Origin: Actinacidiphila acidipaludis
Lineage (GTDB): Bacteria; Actinomycetota; Actinomycetes; Streptomycetales; Streptomycetaceae
DNA length: 64,000 bases
NCBI RefSeq assembly: GCF_019890725.1
Contig: NZ_JAINZZ010000020.1
Location: forward strand, 1-64,000
Reading direction: 5' to 3'
In this document: positions 1-9,339 of the stretch, one piece after another
How positions within the stretch are numbered: position 1 is the first letter of the stretch
Layout of the letters: each line of letters opens with the position of its first letter
Program-made: the position numbers and the translations under genes
The notes under the pieces: generated by a model
Told to the model about the DNA's origin: nothing
What the model saw: only the letters and a program-made list of their open reading frames with translations
The model's database searches: none

Positions 1-429
1 CCCCGTCACGGCTGACCGTCATGGACAGCGCGCCACAGCACTCCTCGACGCCGCACCCGGACCTGGCGAGACGCACCTCGTGAGGCGCGGCCGTGGCATG
101 CAACGGCCCGTCCTCGTCCAGCAGATATCTGGGGCTCACTCCCCGGTACCGGGAGCCTCCTGTGCCACCGGGAACCACCTCGGCCAGAAGATCCCGGCCG
201 TTGACGACCGGTCGGACCTCCACGCCGCCCAGGTCAGGTGGAGGACACACGATGCTCAGACGGAGGACGTCCAGTCCCATGGTTCGTGGCGCTCCGCTCA
301 GAACGGTTCGAAGCTCGCTGCATATGCGGCCCCGCCGCCGTGCATCCGGTGCGTACCCGGAGCCCCCGCCTCACCGCATGACGGCCCGGGGGAACGCCCC
401 GGGGGAGTGGCGGGCCCTCGGAGAGGGGC
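1..429. other. Window edge with no convincing gene
   Basis: No frame here looks like a real gene. A plus-strand frame is open from the window edge to a TGA at 81-83 and could be the very end of an upstream gene, but the visible residues match nothing I recognise. The GC-rich stretch near 370-425, with repeated CCCGGGGG runs, may hold the terminator of the minus-strand CAP-domain gene that ends at 430. Confidence 0.3.
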
Positions 430-1305
430 TCAGAAGCCGAAGTCCTGCGTCCACCACGGCCCGCCCGGGCCGAAGTGGATGCCGACCCCGAGGGTCGTGT
501 AGTCGCAGTCGAGGATGTTGGCCCGGTGGCCGGGGCTGTTCATCCAGGCGGTCATCACGGCTTCCGCGTCCGCCTGGCCCCGGGCTATGTTCTCGCCGCC
601 CAGATTGCTGATGCCGAGGGCCTTGGCCCGGTCCCACGGTGTGTGGCCGTCCGGGTCGGTGTGGTCGAAGAACCCGCGCGCCGCCATGTCGTCGCTGAAG
701 TTCTGCGCCAGCTCGTTCAGCGCCGAGCTCGCGGTCAGCGGGTGGCAGCCGGCGGTCGCCCGCTGCTGGTTCACCAGGGTGAGGATCTGCGCGCGAGCCG
801 CCGCCACCGTGTCCAGCGTCGCCGGGGTGGAAGCCGGCTGCGTGGTGCGCGCCGGCGCCTTCGTCACCACGGGACGGGTCGGCGCGGCCGTCGTGCGCGT
901 CGGCGTGGGCGCGGCCGTCGTCGCGGCCGTCCGGCCCGGGCTCATCGACGCGCTCGCGGTCGGGGTGCGGCTCCCGCCCGCCGACGGGGAACCGGCCGGC
1001 GTGCTGCTCCCGCCGGTGGTGGGCGCGCCGCTGCCGCCCTGCGGTGAGGGCGCGTCGCTGCCCGGCTGCGTGGGCGGCAGGCCGTCCGCCTGCGTCCCGG
1101 TGCTGCCGCCGTCGCCGGAGGACAGTCCACCGGTCACGCCGGACAGCAGCCCCGACGAGAGGGCCACCGCGCCGGCGGCCATCGCGGCCGACGAGGCCAG
1201 CATGCCCGTGCGGACCGGGTGGTGCCTGCGCCGGCCACGATGGCCCCGCGGCCCCGGTCCCTGCTGCGGTACCGCGGGCTGCGCATGACGGCTGTGACGC
1301 CCCAT
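430..1305 (-). CDS. Secreted CAP-domain (SCP/PR-1-like) protein
   Basis: 291 aa. A basic N-terminus (residues 1-33, rich in R and H) leads into a hydrophobic alanine-rich segment (about 34-58), read as a signal or anchor. A long Ser/Thr/Pro/Ala linker follows (about 60-165), then a C-terminal CAP domain. CAP hallmarks are visible: LTLVNQQR, FFDHTDPDG, GGENIA and the SPGHRANIL signature, with the usual His and Glu of the cleft. Bacterial CAP proteins are extracellular and their biochemical role is mostly unknown, so only the fold and export are claimed. The start is the ATG with GAGGAG about 8 nt upstream. It is divergent from acylphosphatase. Confidence 0.85.
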   Translation of the reverse strand: MGRHSRHAQPAVPQQGPGPRGHRGRRRHHPVRTGMLASSAAMAAGAVALSSGLLSGVTGGLSSGDGGSTGTQADGLPPTQPGSDAPSPQGGSGAPTTGGSSTPAGSPSAGGSRTPTASASMSPGRTAATTAAPTPTRTTAAPTRPVVTKAPARTTQPASTPATLDTVAAARAQILTLVNQQRATAGCHPLTASSALNELAQNFSDDMAARGFFDHTDPDGHTPWDRAKALGISNLGGENIARGQADAEAVMTAWMNSPGHRANILDCDYTTLGVGIHFGPGGPWWTQDFGF

Positions 1306-1426
1306 CTGCCGCGCTCCTCACGCTGTCGTTCACCCGAACGAGTGAAGTCTTGCTGGGGGGCGACTGTAGCGAATGGCGTCGGGAGGCGCGGCGCCGCGGC
1401 GGGAACCGGAGGGATAGCGTGCGCAC

Positions 1427-1708
1427 ATGAACGAAAATGTCCGGCTCACCGCGTGGGTCCGCGGCCGCGTCCAGGGCGTCGGCTTCCGCTGGTGGACCAG
1501 GGCCACCGCCCTGGAGACCGGTGGCATGACGGGGTACGTCAGCAATCTCGCCGACGGCCGGGTGCAGGTCGTCGCCGAGGGCGGCCGGGAGCGCTGCGAA
1601 CGCCTGCTCGACTGGCTGCGGCACGGCGACACGCCCGGGCGCGTCGACGGAGTGACCGAAATATGGGGTGACCCCCGCGGCGGCTACGACGGTTTCCAGA
1701 TCCGGTGA
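1427..1708 (+). CDS. acyP: Acylphosphatase
   Basis: 93 aa, the standard length for this family. It hydrolyses carboxyl-phosphate bonds of acylphosphates in the cytoplasm. The signature [13 protein letters not shown] (residues 11-23) supplies the phosphate-binding loop and catalytic Arg21, and [13 protein letters not shown] supplies catalytic Asn40. The gene stands alone: the CAP gene is divergent on the left and a strong hairpin follows on the right. An acylphosphatase just upstream of smc is common in actinobacteria. Confidence 0.93.
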   Translation: MNENVRLTAWVRGRVQGVGFRWWTRATALETGGMTGYVSNLADGRVQVVAEGGRERCERLLDWLRHGDTPGRVDGVTEIWGDPRGGYDGFQIR

Positions 1709-1743
1709 GCACAGACTGTTGCCATACGGCGGATGCCGTGTCA

Positions 1744-1787
1744 GGCTGCCCCCATCGAGGATGATCTCGATGCCACACCGGGCAGCC
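1744..1787 (+). terminator. Nested hairpin terminator after acyP
   Basis: Outer stem GGCTGCCC (1744-1751) pairs with GGGCAGCC (1780-1787). Inside it CATCGAG (1753-1759) pairs with CTCGATG (1766-1772) around GATGAT. There is no U-run, as is usual for streptomycete terminators. Confidence 0.6.
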
Positions 1788-2010
1788 CGCGGCGCCGTCA
1801 GCGCCGTGTTTTCTGAGGCACACCCGACGGCTGGGCTGTGATCGTGTTGACCGTCCCCTTATTTGGTGAGACGCTGGAAGCCCCGCGCATCGTGGCTCCA
1901 CAGAACCCATGCAGCGGTCACGGTAGTAACTGCACCGTGCGCGGGAGTGTACCCCTCACCCACGACCCAAACCGCTCCGGTCGGTCACTCAGCGTGGAGG
2001 ACCATCCATC

Positions 2011-2214
2011 ATGGCAAAGGCGCTTCTCGGTTACGTCGGCGGTCCCGACCCGCGACTCCTCGCCGAGATGCGAAGGCTGCAGCAGCGTGTTCAGGACCTG
2101 GAAGCCGAGATTCTCCGGATGCAGGCCGAGAACGACACGCTGACTGTCCCGTCGCGCGACGAGTCGCTGCTCAGCAGCATCGACGTAGCTCACGCGGAGC
2201 CCGTGCTGGCCTGA
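2011..2214 (+). CDS. Small conserved coiled-coil protein upstream of smc
   Basis: 67 aa. The centre (about residues 17-46) is a run of heptads rich in L, E, Q and R (LAEMRRLQQRVQDLEAEIL), which predicts one short amphipathic coiled coil. The N-terminus MAKALLGYVGGPDPRL and the acidic C-terminus are not membrane-like. A GGAGG sequence about 10 nt upstream of the ATG (near 1996) fits as ribosome binding site. I recall a small protein of this kind before smc in streptomycetes but know no proven function. A strong terminator follows, so it is transcribed separately from smc. A DNA-binding or scaffold role is only inference. Confidence 0.75.
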   Translation: MAKALLGYVGGPDPRLLAEMRRLQQRVQDLEAEILRMQAENDTLTVPSRDESLLSSIDVAHAEPVLA

Positions 2215-2292
2215 TCCGACGCGATCCGCCGGACAGGAACCCCACACCACCGTGTGAGAACTGCAGCAACCGCATCTGCAGTACATGCATGC

Positions 2293-2314
2293 AAGGGACG
2301 CTTCGGCGTCCCTT
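2293..2314 (+). terminator. Intrinsic terminator upstream of smc
   Basis: Perfect stem AAGGGACGC (2293-2301), TTCG tetraloop, GCGTCCCTT (2306-2314). A weaker hairpin ACTGCAG/CTGCAGT (2260-2266/2276-2282) precedes it. It ends the 67-aa gene transcript. Confidence 0.8.
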
Positions 2315-2445
2315 CGTCATTGCCTCCCCTGCCCCGTCTGGCCTCCCCGTACCGTGTCCTGGCTCACACCCGGCTCGCTCTTAACGTCTGATGTGCCCTG
2401 CACATTCATGGGTGAAACCGGGGACGGCGAGTAGAGTCGACCGGC

Positions 2446-5400
2446 GTGCATCTGAAAAGCCTCACACTGCGCGGCTTCAAGTCGTTCGCCTCGGCGACGA
2501 CGCTGCGCTTCGAACCCGGCATCACCTGCGTCGTGGGACCCAACGGGTCCGGCAAGTCGAACGTGGTGGACGCGCTGTCCTGGGTCATGGGCGAACAGGG
2601 TGCCAAGTCGCTGCGCGGCGGCAAGATGGAGGACGTCATCTTCGCCGGCACCACCGGCCGCCCGCCGCTGGGCCGCGCCGAGGTGTCGCTGACCATCGAC
2701 AACACCGACGGCGTGCTGCCGATCGAGTACGCCGAAGTCACCATCACCCGCATCATGTTCCGCAACGGCGGCAGCGAGTACCAGATCAACGGCGACACCT
2801 GCCGCCTGCTGGACATCCAGGAACTCCTCTCCGACTCCGGCATCGGCCGTGAGATGCACGTCATCGTCGGCCAGGGCCAGCTCGACTCGGTCCTGCACGC
2901 CGACCCGATGGGCCGCCGCGCCTTCATCGAGGAAGCCGCCGGCGTCCTCAAGCACCGCAAGCGCAAGGAGAAGGCGCTGCGGAAACTCGACGCGATGCAG
3001 GCGAACCTGGCCCGCGTCACCGACCTCACCGGCGAACTGCGCCGCCAGCTCAAGCCGCTCGGCCGGCAGGCTCAGGTCGCCCGCCGGGCCGCCGTCATCC
3101 AGGCCGACCTGCGCGACGCGCGGCTGCGGCTGCTCGCCGACGACCTGGTGGCGCTGCGCGACGCGCTGCGTGCCGAGGTCGCCGACGAGGCCGCCCTCAA
3201 GGAGCGGCGGGACGCCGTCGAGTCCGAACTGGCCGCCGCCCTCCAGCGCGAGGCCCGCCTGGAGGAGCAGGTGCGGGCGCTGACCCCGCGGCTGAACGAG
3301 GCTCAGTCCACCTGGTACGAGCTGTCCCAGCTCGCCGAACGGGTCCGCGGCACCATCGGCCTGGCCGAGCAGCGGCACCGGCACGCCACCGGCCAGCCCG
3401 CCGAGGAGCGCCGCGGCCGCGACCCGGAGGACATGGAACGCGAGGCCGCCCGCATCCGCGAGCAGGAGGCCGAGCTGACCGAGGCCCTCGACGCGGCACA
3501 GCGCGCCCTGGACGACACCGTCGGCCACCGCGCGGAGCTGGAACACCGCCTGGCCGAGGAGGAGAACCGGCTGCGGGCCGCGGCCCGCGCCATCGCCGAC
3601 CGCCGTGAGGGCCTGGCCCGGCTCAACGGCCAGGTCAACGCCGCCCGTTCCAAGGCCGCCGCGGCCGAGGCCGAGATCGGCCGGCTCGCCTCGGCCCGCG
3701 ACGAGGCCCGCGACCGCGCGGAGTCCGCACAGGCCGACTACGAGGAGCTGCGCGCCCAGGTCGAGGGCCTGGACGCCGACGACTCCGAGCTGGACGCGCT
3801 CTTCGAGGCCGCCCGCGCCGAACAGTCGTCGGCCGAGGAGGACTTCACCGCCGCCCGGGACGCGGCCACCGCCGCGGAACGGCAGCGCGCCGCGGTCGCC
3901 GCCCGCCGCGACGCCCTCGCCCCGGCCCTGCGCCGCAAGGACGGCAGCGGCGCGCTGCTGGCGGGTTCGGGCAGCGACGGGGAGGGCCGGATCGCCGGAG
4001 TGCTCGGGTCGGCCGCGACCATGCTGCGCGTCACCGCCGGGTACGAGATCCCGATAGCGGCGGCCCTGGGCGCGGCCGCCGACGCCGTCGCCGTCAGCGG
4101 TCCCGCGGCCGCGGCCGAGGCGCTGCGGCTGCTCCGCAAGGAGGACGCGGGCCGCGCGGCGCTCCTGCTGGCCAACGCCCCGCAGCCCGACGGTCCTTCC
4201 GCCCACCCGGACGGCCCGCACACCACCGGCCACGGCACGCCGGGCGATCGGACCGGCCACGGCACCCCGGGCGTCCCCGGGATTCCGGCCCCCGGCGGCC
4301 CGGCCTCCGAGCGCGACTCCGGTGCGCGCGACCCGGGAACGCCGGGCACGGCCGCCGCCTCCGGCGTCCCGGCCGCCGGCGTCGCCGTCGGACACCCCGG
4401 CGCCGCGCCGGCCGGCGTGCCCGCGCCGCGTCCGGAACCGGCCGCCGGGCTCCCGGCGGGCGCGCGCTGGGCCGCCGAACTCGTCGCGGCCGACGGCGAG
4501 CTGCTGCCCGCGGTGCGCCGGCTGCTGCGGGACGTCGTCGTGGTCGGTGCGCTGGAGGAGGCCGAGGAGATCGTCGCGTCCCACCCGCACCTCACCGCCG
4601 TCACCGCCGAGGGCGATCTGCTCGCCGCGCACACCGCGCAGGGCGGCTCCGCCAAGGCGCCCAGCCTGCTGGAGGTGCAGGCCCAGGTCGACGAGGCCGA
4701 GGCCGAGCTGCAGCGGCTGGAGGAGCAGTGCGCCGAGCTGGCCGGCCGTCAGCAGGAGGCGAAGGAGCGCCGGTCGGCGGCCGCCCGGACGGTCGACGAC
4801 GTGTCCCAGCGCCGCCGCGCCGCGGAGAAGGAGAAGTCCTCGGTCGCCCAGCAGCTCGGCCGCCACGGCGGACAGGCGAGAGCGGCCGCCGGCGAGGCCG
4901 AGCGCGCCGCGGCCGCGGTGCTCCGGGCGCAGGAGACGCTGGCCGCCGCGCGCGAGGAACTGGAGGAGCTGTCGTACCGGCTGAGCGAGGCGCAGGAGGA
5001 GCCGGGCGAGGAGGAGCCCGACACCTTCGCCCGTGACCGGCTCGCCGCGGACGGCGCCAACGCCCGGCAGACCGAGATGGAGGCGCGGCTGCAGGTGCGC
5101 ACCCACGAGGAGCGGGTGAAGGGCCTGGCCGGCCGGGCCGACGGCCTGGACCGGGCGGCCCGCGCCGAACGCGAGGCGCGCGCCCGGGCGGAGCGGCGCA
5201 GGGCACGGCTGGAGTACGAGGCCGCGGTCGCCGCAGCGGTGCTCACCGGCGCCCGGGGCCTGCTGCAGTACGTGCAGGTCTCGGTCGGCCGGGCGGAGGC
5301 CGAGCGGGCCGCGGCCGAGGCGGCGCGGGCGGAGCGTGAGGCCGAGCTGGCCCGGGAGCGCAGGCGCGGCCGTGAACTGAAGGCCGAGCTGGACAAGCTC

Positions 5401-6282
5401 ACCAACGACGTCCACAAGGGCGAGGTGCTGGGGGCCGAGAAGCGGCTGCGCATCGAGCAGCTCGAGGCGAAGGCGCTGGAGGAGCACGGCATGGAGCCGG
5501 CCGGGCTCGTCGCGGAGTACGGCCCCGACCAGTTGGTGCCGCCCTCCCCGCCGGCCGAGGGCGAGACGCTGCCGGAGGACCCGGAGCATCCGCGCAACCA
5601 GCCGCGCCCGTTCGTCCGGGCCGAGCAGGAGAAGCGGCTGAAGGCGGCGGAGAAGTCCTACGCGCAGCTCGGCAAGGTCAACCCCCTGGCGCTGGAGGAG
5701 TTCGCGGCGCTGGAGGAGCGGCACAAGTTCCTCACCGAGCAGCTGGAGGACCTGCGCAAGACGCGGGCCGACCTGCTGCAGGTGGTCAAGGACGTCGACG
5801 AGCGGGTGGAGCAGGTGTTCACCGCGGCGTTCCACGACACCGCACGGGAGTTCGAGGGCGTCTTCTCGCGGCTGTTCCCCGGCGGCGAGGGCCGGCTGCT
5901 GCTCACCGACCCGGACAACATGCTCACCACGGGCGTGGAGGTTGAGGCCCGCCCGCCCGGGAAGAAGGTCAAGCGGCTGTCACTGCTGTCCGGCGGCGAG
6001 CGGTCGCTGACCGCGGTGGCGATGCTGGTGTCGATCTTCAAGGCCCGGCCGAGTCCGTTCTACGTCATGGACGAGGTCGAGGCCGCGCTGGACGACACCA
6101 ACCTGCAGCGACTGATCCGGATCATGGAGGAACTCCAGGAAAGCTCCCAGCTGATCGTCATCACGCACCAGAAGCGCACGATGGAGGTCGCCGATGCCCT
6201 GTACGGCGTATCCATGCAGGGCGACGGTGTGTCCAAGGTGATCAGCCAGCGCCTGCGGAACGGCAAGCAGCAGAGCGCCTGA
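2446..6282 (+). CDS. smc: Chromosome segregation ATPase Smc
   Basis: 1278 aa, somewhat longer than usual. SMC homodimers with ScpA/ScpB compact and segregate the nucleoid. The N-terminal head has Walker A GPNGSGKS at residues 31-38 and the Q-loop region GEQGAKSLRGGK. The C-terminal head has the signature LSGGE at 1181-1185 and Walker B YVMDEVEAALDD with D1209/E1210. Between them lie two long Ala/Glu/Arg coiled coils around a hinge. The hinge holds an unusual insert (about residues 580-675) rich in Pro, Gly, His and Ala (see findings). The start is GTG at 2446, which gives the canonical MHLKSLTLRGFKSF N-terminus. A terminator follows the stop. Confidence 0.97.
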   Translation: MHLKSLTLRGFKSFASATTLRFEPGITCVVGPNGSGKSNVVDALSWVMGEQGAKSLRGGKMEDVIFAGTTGRPPLGRAEVSLTIDNTDGVLPIEYAEVTITRIMFRNGGSEYQINGDTCRLLDIQELLSDSGIGREMHVIVGQGQLDSVLHADPMGRRAFIEEAAGVLKHRKRKEKALRKLDAMQANLARVTDLTGELRRQLKPLGRQAQVARRAAVIQADLRDARLRLLADDLVALRDALRAEVADEAALKERRDAVESELAAALQREARLEEQVRALTPRLNEAQSTWYELSQLAERVRGTIGLAEQRHRHATGQPAEERRGRDPEDMEREAARIREQEAELTEALDAAQRALDDTVGHRAELEHRLAEEENRLRAAARAIADRREGLARLNGQVNAARSKAAAAEAEIGRLASARDEARDRAESAQADYEELRAQVEGLDADDSELDALFEAARAEQSSAEEDFTAARDAATAAERQRAAVAARRDALAPALRRKDGSGALLAGSGSDGEGRIAGVLGSAATMLRVTAGYEIPIAAALGAAADAVAVSGPAAAAEALRLLRKEDAGRAALLLANAPQPDGPSAHPDGPHTTGHGTPGDRTGHGTPGVPGIPAPGGPASERDSGARDPGTPGTAAASGVPAAGVAVGHPGAAPAGVPAPRPEPAAGLPAGARWAAELVAADGELLPAVRRLLRDVVVVGALEEAEEIVASHPHLTAVTAEGDLLAAHTAQGGSAKAPSLLEVQAQVDEAEAELQRLEEQCAELAGRQQEAKERRSAAARTVDDVSQRRRAAEKEKSSVAQQLGRHGGQARAAAGEAERAAAAVLRAQETLAAAREELEELSYRLSEAQEEPGEEEPDTFARDRLAADGANARQTEMEARLQVRTHEERVKGLAGRADGLDRAARAEREARARAERRRARLEYEAAVAAAVLTGARGLLQYVQVSVGRAEAERAAAEAARAEREAELARERRRGRELKAELDKLTNDVHKGEVLGAEKRLRIEQLEAKALEEHGMEPAGLVAEYGPDQLVPPSPPAEGETLPEDPEHPRNQPRPFVRAEQEKRLKAAEKSYAQLGKVNPLALEEFAALEERHKFLTEQLEDLRKTRADLLQVVKDVDERVEQVFTAAFHDTAREFEGVFSRLFPGGEGRLLLTDPDNMLTTGVEVEARPPGKKVKRLSLLSGGERSLTAVAMLVSIFKARPSPFYVMDEVEAALDDTNLQRLIRIMEELQESSQLIVITHQKRTMEVADALYGVSMQGDGVSKVISQRLRNGKQQSA

Positions 6283-6321
6283 CGCCTGCTCGTCCGGCCT
6301 GCGTATCCCCGGCGCGAGGAG

Positions 6322-6348
6322 CCCTGTCTTCGAGATGTGAAGGCAGGG
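6322..6348 (+). terminator. Hairpin after smc
   Basis: CCCTGTCTT (6322-6330) pairs with AAGGCAGGG (6340-6348), nine pairs including one G-U, with a 9-nt loop. It lies 40 nt after the smc stop. Its right side overlaps the first copy of the direct repeat described next. Confidence 0.5.
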
Positions 6349-6495
6349 GAGTGGGGGAAGGCCGGTTTCCTTGGTGATCTCCGGTTTTTAGTTTCGAAAC
6401 GTGAAGGCATAGTCTCCGGGTTGTTGGCAAAACGTTCGGGTGGTGGCCCCTCCCGGGCGGCCGAACACTTGAAGATCCACACCCTCATGTGAGGG
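6329..6495 (+). promoter_or_regulatory. Candidate operator region of the glucose permease gene
   Basis: A 17-bp direct repeat with two mismatches occurs at 6329-6345 (TTCGAGATGTGAAGGCA) and 6393-6409 (TTCGAAACGTGAAGGCA), 64 bp apart. The second overlaps the perfect palindrome GTTTCGAAAC (6391-6400). A second dyad CCCTCA-TG-TGAGGG is at 6482-6495, about 30 bp before the start codon. The stretch is clearly more AT-rich than its surroundings, as expected of a promoter. No regulator is assigned. Confidence 0.4.
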
Positions 6496-6523
6496 CTCAC
6501 CGTCGAGCCCGAGGAGACGAACC

Positions 6524-7939
6524 TTGACGAGCACCGCACCCAACACGGAGCCGGCCCGGCACACCACCGCGACAGAACACCTCGGCCATGTCATCTTCAT
6601 CACCGCGGCCGCGGCGATGGGTGGCTTTCTCTTCGGTTACGACAGCTCTGTCATCAACGGCGCGGTCGAAGCGATCCGCGACCGTTACAGCATCGGCTCG
6701 GCGGCCCTCGCCCAGGTCGTGGCGATCGCGCTGATCGGCTGCGCCATCGGCGCCGCGGTCGCGGGCCGGATCGCGGACCGCATCGGCCGCATCCGGTGCA
6801 TGCAGATCGCCTCGGTGCTCTTCACCATCAGCGCCATCGGCTCGGCCCTGCCGTTCGCCCTGTGGGAACTGGCCTTCTGGCGGATCATCGGCGGCTTCGC
6901 CATCGGCATGGCCTCCGTCATCGGCCCCGCCTACATCGCCGAGGTCGCCCCGCCGGCCTACCGCGGACGCCTGGCCTCGTTCCAGCAGGCGGCCATCGTG
7001 CTCGGCATCGCCGTCTCCCAGCTCGTCAACTGGGGCATCCTGAACGCCGCGCACGGCCAGCAGCGCGGCTCCCTCCTCGGCGTGGAGGCCTGGCAGGTCA
7101 TGCTGGGCGTCATGGTGGTCCCGGCGGTGATCTACGGGCTGCTGTCGTTCGCCATCCCGGAGTCGCCGCGGTTCCTGCTCAGCGTCGGCCGCCAGAAGGA
7201 AGCCCGGGAGGTGCTCGCCGACGTCGAGGGCAAGGACACCGACCTCGACGCGCGGGTCTCCGAGATCGAGCACGCGATGCGCCGCGAGCACAAGGCCAGC
7301 TTCAGTGACCTGCTCGGCGGGCGCGCCTACTTCCTGCCGATCGTCTGGATCGGTATCGGCCTGAGCGCGTTCCAGCAGCTCGTGGGCATCAACGTGGCCT
7401 TCTACTACTCGTCCACGCTGTGGCAGTCGGTCGGCATCAACCCGAGCAGCTCGTTCTTCTACTCGTTCACCACGTCGATCGTGAACATCATCGGCACGGT
7501 CATCGCGATGATCTTCGTCGACCGGATCGGCCGCAGGCCGCTCGCGCTGATCGGCTCCGCCGGCATGGCGGTCGCGCTGGCCCTGGAGGCGTGGGCGTTC
7601 TCCTCGCGCCACGGCGACACGCTGCCCAGCACACAGGGCACGGTCGCGCTGATCGCCGCGCACGTCTTCGTGCTCTTCTTCGCCCTGTCGTGGGGCGTCG
7701 TGGTCTGGGTCTTCCTCGGCGAGATGTTCCCGAACAAGATCCGCGCCGCGGCCCTGGGCGTCGCCGCCGCCGCGCAGTGGATCGCCAACTGGGCGATCAC
7801 GGCGAGCTTCCCCAGCCTGTCGGACTGGAACCTGTCCGGCACCTACATGATCTACACCGGCTTCGCCCTGCTCTCCATCCCGTTCGTCCTGAAGTTCGTG
7901 AAGGAGACGAAGGGCAAGTCCCTGGAGGAGATGGGCTAG
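6524..7939 (+). CDS. glcP: MFS sugar permease, probable glucose permease GlcP
   Basis: 471 aa sugar-porter-family H+ symporter with about 12 membrane segments. Family motifs are visible: GRIADRIGRI after TM2, PESPRFLL before the central loop, DRIGRRPLAL in the second half and FLGEMFPNKIRAAALG near TM10, plus GFLFGYDSSVING in TM1. The start is TTG at 6524 with GAGGAG at 6511-6516, the only start with a good ribosome binding site. The place between smc and ftsY is where I recall the main glucose permease gene glcP1 of S. coelicolor. Glucose as substrate rests on that synteny and family similarity. Confidence 0.85.
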   Translation: MTSTAPNTEPARHTTATEHLGHVIFITAAAAMGGFLFGYDSSVINGAVEAIRDRYSIGSAALAQVVAIALIGCAIGAAVAGRIADRIGRIRCMQIASVLFTISAIGSALPFALWELAFWRIIGGFAIGMASVIGPAYIAEVAPPAYRGRLASFQQAAIVLGIAVSQLVNWGILNAAHGQQRGSLLGVEAWQVMLGVMVVPAVIYGLLSFAIPESPRFLLSVGRQKEAREVLADVEGKDTDLDARVSEIEHAMRREHKASFSDLLGGRAYFLPIVWIGIGLSAFQQLVGINVAFYYSSTLWQSVGINPSSSFFYSFTTSIVNIIGTVIAMIFVDRIGRRPLALIGSAGMAVALALEAWAFSSRHGDTLPSTQGTVALIAAHVFVLFFALSWGVVVWVFLGEMFPNKIRAAALGVAAAAQWIANWAITASFPSLSDWNLSGTYMIYTGFALLSIPFVLKFVKETKGKSLEEMG

Positions 7940-8032
7940 CGCTCTCCCGGCAGGACGCGGTCGCGGCTCGGACGGGTTCCGGGCCGCGACCTTGGCCGTA
8001 CGGAACCGAAAAGCAGAGATACTGGTCGGGTT

Positions 8033-9250
8033 ATGGAAATCGTCATCCTTGCCGTCGTCATCGCCCTGGTCGTGATCCTCGGGGCCGGCGGGCTGGTCGT
8101 CGGCAGCCGCCGCAAGAAGAAGCAGCAGCTGCCCAGCGCCCCGCCCAGCACTCCGACGATCACCGCGCCTCCCACCGAACCCCACGTCGGGGACGAGGCC
8201 GAGGCCCCGCGGGAGGAAGCCCGCAGGACCATCGAAGAGGTCCCGCTGCCCGGTGCCGGCGCGACCGCAGTGCCCGAGGCGCTGGAGGAGCTGGACGTCC
8301 TCCCGCCGCCGGTCCTCGAGCAGCCCGAGCCGACGGCCGGGCGGCTGGTGCGCCTGCGGTCCCGGCTGTCCCGCTCCCAGACCACCCTCGGCAAGGGGCT
8401 GCTCACCCTGCTGTCCCGGGAGCGCCTGGACGAGGAGACGTGGGAGGAGATCGAGGACACCCTCATCACCGCCGACGTCGGCGTGACCCCGACCCAGGAG
8501 CTCGTCGAGCGGCTGCGCACCCGGGTGCGCGTGCTCGGCACCCGTACCCCCGAGGAGCTGCGCGCGCTGCTGCGTGAGGAGCTCGTCACCCTCGTCGACC
8601 CCACTCTCGACCGCACCCTGCGCACCGAGAGCCACGAGGAGAGCCCGGCCGTGGTGCTCGTCGTGGGCGTCAACGGCACCGGCAAGACCACGACCACCGG
8701 CAAGCTCGCCCGGGTCCTGGTCGCCGACGGCCGCAGCGTGGTGCTCGGCGCCGCCGACACCTTCCGCGCGGCGGCGGCCGACCAGCTGCAGACCTGGGGC
8801 GAGCGCGTCGGCGCCCGGACCGTGCGCGGTCCCGAGGGCGGCGACCCGGCGTCCGTGGCGTTCGACGCGGTCAAGGAGGGCATCGCCGAGGGCGCCGACA
8901 CCGTCCTGGTCGACACCGCCGGCCGGCTGCACACCAAGACCGGCCTGATGGACGAGCTGGGCAAGGTCAAGCGGGTCGTGGAGAAGCACGGCCCGGTCGA
9001 CGAGGTGCTGCTGGTCCTGGACGCCACCACCGGCCAGAACGGCTTGGTCCAGGCCCGGGTCTTTGCCGAGGTGGTGGACATCACCGGCATCGTGCTGACC
9101 AAGCTCGACGGCACCGCCAAGGGCGGCATCGTCGTCGCGGTGCAGCGGGAGCTCGGCGTCCCGGTCAAGCTCATCGGCCTCGGCGAGGGCGCCGACGACC
9201 TCGCGCCCTTCGAGCCGGGCGCCTTCGTCGACGCGCTGATCGGCGACTGA
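8033..9250 (+). CDS. ftsY: Signal recognition particle receptor FtsY
   Basis: 405 aa SRP receptor GTPase that docks ribosome-nascent-chain/SRP complexes at the membrane. An N-terminal membrane anchor (residues 4-24, [16 protein letters not shown]...) is followed by a basic patch RRKKKQQ and a short acidic linker. Then come the N domain and the G domain with G1 [11 protein letters not shown] (about residue 212), DTFRAAA, DTAGR and [10 protein letters not shown]. The anchored N-terminus is typical of actinobacterial FtsY. The partner GTPase Ffh is encoded 7 kb downstream in this window. The gene ends 28 bp before a bidirectional terminator. Confidence 0.97.
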   Translation: MEIVILAVVIALVVILGAGGLVVGSRRKKKQQLPSAPPSTPTITAPPTEPHVGDEAEAPREEARRTIEEVPLPGAGATAVPEALEELDVLPPPVLEQPEPTAGRLVRLRSRLSRSQTTLGKGLLTLLSRERLDEETWEEIEDTLITADVGVTPTQELVERLRTRVRVLGTRTPEELRALLREELVTLVDPTLDRTLRTESHEESPAVVLVVGVNGTGKTTTTGKLARVLVADGRSVVLGAADTFRAAAADQLQTWGERVGARTVRGPEGGDPASVAFDAVKEGIAEGADTVLVDTAGRLHTKTGLMDELGKVKRVVEKHGPVDEVLLVLDATTGQNGLVQARVFAEVVDITGIVLTKLDGTAKGGIVVAVQRELGVPVKLIGLGEGADDLAPFEPGAFVDALIGD

Positions 9251-9277
9251 CGGGCTCACCTGAGAACCGAGAAAGCC

Positions 9278-9312
9278 GTAAGGGGCGTCCACGGAATGTG
9301 GGCGCCCCTTAC
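9278..9312. terminator. Bidirectional terminator between ftsY and the convergent gene
   Basis: GTAAGGGGCG (9278-9287) pairs with CGCCCCTTAC (9303-9312), and CCAC pairs with GTGG inside. It is nearly symmetric and sits between convergent stop codons. Confidence 0.8.
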
Positions 9313-9339
9313 GCATGGCGGGACACGAGGCCGGACGGG

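Noticed and set aside
2317..5835. Very long minus-strand open frame (about 1170 codons) opposite smc
   Set aside because: Antisense shadow caused by GC bias of the smc codons; product is Leu/Arg/Gly repeats without any domain, and smc is certain.
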